This document shows positions 36,314-37,700 of a DNA stretch of 37,700 nucleotides, one piece after another (the stretch's first letter is position 1; each line of letters begins with the position of its first letter). The position numbers and the translations under genes are program-made. Origin of the DNA: Elusimicrobiales bacterium (GTDB lineage: Bacteria > Elusimicrobiota > Elusimicrobia > Elusimicrobiales > Elusimicrobiaceae); NCBI GenBank assembly GCA_028688475.1, contig JAQTYB010000013.1, forward strand, positions 1 to 37,700, read 5' to 3'. The notes under the pieces are model-generated. The model searched no databases. It was not told where the DNA came from and saw only the letters and a list, made by a program, of their open reading frames with translations.

Positions 36314-37132
36314 TTATTTCTTGGCCGCCGGTTTCGCGGCTGCGGCTTTTTTGGCCTTCTTGTCAACTACGACGCGCTCGACGCGGCGCTTGCGCTTCTT
36401 GGTCGTTTCCAGCACGGTGACATAGCTGCCGTTGGTGCCGGGAACCGCGCCGTTGATATAGAGCAGATGGTTGGCCGTATCGACTTTGACCACTTCCATC
36501 TTGGCGATAGTGAGCGTCGCCTGCCCGTAATGTCCCGCCATGCGCTGGCCGGGTATGACGCGCCCCAGCGACCGCTGCGACGCGATGGAGCCGGGAGAGC
36601 GCTCCTTGTCCGAGGCGCCGTGCGAGCCGGGCAGGCCGCGGAACTGGTAGCGCTTCATGACGCCGGAAAATCCGTGGCCCTTCGTAACGCCCTGCACGTC
36701 CACGTAATCGCCGGCGGTAAAGCGTCCCTCCACGGTAACCTGCTGGCCGGTTTCATAGCCCTTCGAGTCGGACACGCGGTACTCGCGCATCTTCCTGACT
36801 GGCTGGAGACCCAGCTTGGCGAACTGTCCGGCAAGCGGTTTGCCCAGCTTTTTGGCGTTCGCCGCGCCGTAGCCCAGGCAGACGGCGCTGTAGCCGTCGC
36901 GCTCCGGGGTGCGGACGTTGACGACTGTGCACGGGCCGGCCTTGATTACCGTAACCGGGCGCAGATGCCCTTTCTGGTCGAAAAACTGGGTCATGCCCAC
37001 CTTCTCGCCGAAAATCACCCTGAGGCCGGCGGGGGCCGGCTTCGCCTGCGGCTGCGCCGGAGCCGCCGCTTCCTGCGGCTGGACGGCGCCGGACTGCGGC
37101 GCGGCGTTGCTCGATTCGTTCAAATCAGACAT
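36314..37132 (-). CDS. rplC: 50S ribosomal protein L3 with extensions at both ends
   Basis: L3 is an early assembly protein reaching towards the peptidyl transferase centre. The core starts at about residue 38 ('VIFGEKVGMTQFFDQKGHLR') and contains 'GVTKGHGFSGVMKRYQFRG' and 'IASQRSLGRVIPGQRMAGHY'. The 272-residue product is some 60 residues longer than usual: about 36 N-terminal residues rich in Pro, Ala, Gln and Ser, and a Lys/Ala/Arg-rich tail. The ATG has GGAG at 6 bases, so the extension is likely translated. Confidence 0.97.
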   Translation of the reverse strand: MSDLNESSNAAPQSGAVQPQEAAAPAQPQAKPAPAGLRVIFGEKVGMTQFFDQKGHLRPVTVIKAGPCTVVNVRTPERDGYSAVCLGYGAANAKKLGKPLAGQFAKLGLQPVRKMREYRVSDSKGYETGQQVTVEGRFTAGDYVDVQGVTKGHGFSGVMKRYQFRGLPGSHGASDKERSPGSIASQRSLGRVIPGQRMAGHYGQATLTIAKMEVVKVDTANHLLYINGAVPGTNGSYVTVLETTKKRKRRVERVVVDKKAKKAAAAKPAAKK

Positions 37133-37145
37133 AGCGTTCTCCGGT

Positions 37146-37496
37146 CTACTTCTTTATCTCCACATCCACGCCGGCGGGAAGGTCGAGCTTCATCAGCTCG
37201 TCCACCGTTTTCGTGGTGGGGCTTTTCAAATCTATAAGCCGTTTGTGAATGCGCATTTCGAACTGCTCGCGCGATTTCTTGTCGGTATGCGGCGAGCGCA
37301 GCACCGTGTATTTGCGTATTCTCATGGGCAGCAGCACGGGGCCCGCCACGACGGCGCCGGTGCGGCGCGCGGTATCCACAATGCGGGCGACCGACTGGTC
37401 AAGCATGCGGTGGTCGTAGGAGCGCAGCTTTATGCGTATCCGCTCCTGGCCGTCTAGCTTGGCTTTGGCTTCGCTGGGTTTGTTTTCTTCCGCCAT
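37146..37496 (-). CDS. rpsJ: 30S ribosomal protein S10
   Basis: S10 lies in the 30S head and also acts with NusB in antitermination. The 116-residue product has the S10 core from about residue 18 ('[20 protein letters not shown]'), '[20 protein letters not shown]' and '[12 protein letters not shown]' at the end. About 14 extra N-terminal residues, rich in Glu and Lys, precede the core. GAGG lies 8 bases before the ATG. It is the first gene of the S10 group, 49 bases after tuf. Confidence 0.98.
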   Translation of the reverse strand: MAEENKPSEAKAKLDGQERIRIKLRSYDHRMLDQSVARIVDTARRTGAVVAGPVLLPMRIRKYTVLRSPHTDKKSREQFEMRIHKRLIDLKSPTTKTVDELMKLDLPAGVDVEIKK

Positions 37497-37545
37497 CTGG
37501 GTTTCCTCTCAAAAAGTCAATTTTCTTATTCTAGCACATTTAAGG
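37497..37545 (-). promoter_or_regulatory. Possible extended -10 promoter before rpsJ
   Basis: This AT-rich gap between tuf and rpsJ holds, on the - strand, TGCTAGAAT (37528-37536), an extended -10 match. The -35 position, 17 bases upstream in the end of tuf, is weak (TTTTAG). A start about seven bases downstream would give a leader of some 25 bases with the GAGG site. No terminator for tuf is visible, so read-through from tuf is also likely. Confidence 0.35.
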
Positions 37546-37700
37546 CTATGCTAAAACTTCCGTCACCACGCCCGCGCCGACGGTGTGGCCGCCTTCGCGT
37601 ATCGCGAAACGCAATCCGGTCTCCATCGCTATCGGCGTCATCAGCGTTATCGTCATCTCCGCGTTGTCGCCGGGCATTATCATCTCCACCCCGGCCTTCA
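37546..37700 (-). CDS. tuf: Elongation factor Tu, C-terminal end only
   Basis: The last 50 or so codons are present, the rest lying beyond the window. The translation includes '[20 protein letters not shown]' and ends '[20 protein letters not shown]' plus VLA and stop TAG, the near-invariant C-terminal beta barrel (domain 3) of EF-Tu, which delivers aminoacyl-tRNA to the ribosome. tuf directly before rpsJ is the normal str-S10 junction, so rpsL, rpsG and fusA may lie further out. Confidence 0.97.
   Translation of the reverse strand, partial: KAGVEMIMPGDNAEMTITLMTPIAMETGLRFAIREGGHTVGAGVVTEVLA

Overview
The window is chromosomal housekeeping DNA from a GC-rich bacterium. Two envelopes are indicated by a lipoprotein that looks like LptE, by RseP, and by a full MreBCD/PBP2/RodA elongation system. 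The non-mevalonate (MEP) isoprenoid genes, bacterial-type ProS and bacterial ribosomal gene order all agree. The phylum cannot be fixed by eye; an uncultivated Gram-negative lineage (Elusimicrobiota or similar) is a low-confidence guess. I see no phage, CRISPR array, transposase, restriction system, tRNA or rRNA.

Layout. Positions 1-5927 (+ strand) hold a tight run: cdsA (5' end cut by the window), dxr, rseP, ispG, proS. It ends in a convergent zone (about 5886-6310) made almost wholly of palindromic DNA: a 170-bp near-perfect inverted repeat that runs into the end of proS and contains a bidirectional terminator, followed by one copy of a dispersed MITE-like repeat. Everything from there to 37700 is on the - strand. 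Read in its own direction it goes: tuf (partial), the S10 cluster (rpsJ to rpsQ), the spc cluster (rplN to rplO, without rpmD), secY, adk, map, infA, rpmJ, the alpha cluster (rpsM, rpsK, rpsD, rpoA, rplQ), mreB, mreC, mreD, mrdA, rodA, a DUF2344 gene, rng, an N-acetylmuramoyl-L-alanine amidase, an alpha/beta hydrolase, a small secreted protein of unknown function, a second MITE copy, leuS, lptE and holA. Most junctions are ATGA overlaps or gaps under 50 bp, so it could be one very long transcription unit or a chain of overlapping ones.

How it works together. The + strand genes make CDP-diacylglycerol and isoprenoid precursors (needed for undecaprenyl phosphate), a site-2 protease and prolyl-tRNA synthetase. 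The - strand genes build ribosomes, the alpha subunit of RNA polymerase and the Sec channel, then the rod-shape peptidoglycan machine, a cell-wall amidase, an RNA-processing enzyme, leucyl-tRNA synthetase, an LPS-assembly lipoprotein and the clamp-loader delta subunit.

The genes themselves are mostly ordinary. The less usual signals are non-coding: the 170-bp palindrome that supplies the last codons of proS, a two-copy MITE whose intact copy has 19-bp terminal inverted repeats and folds end to end, and three translation-gene leaders (infA, rpsK, rpsC) in which a small hairpin lies between a distant Shine-Dalgarno sequence and the start codon. Also notable are the missing rpmD, a DUF2344 gene without its usual radical-SAM neighbour, and low-complexity tails on several ribosomal proteins.
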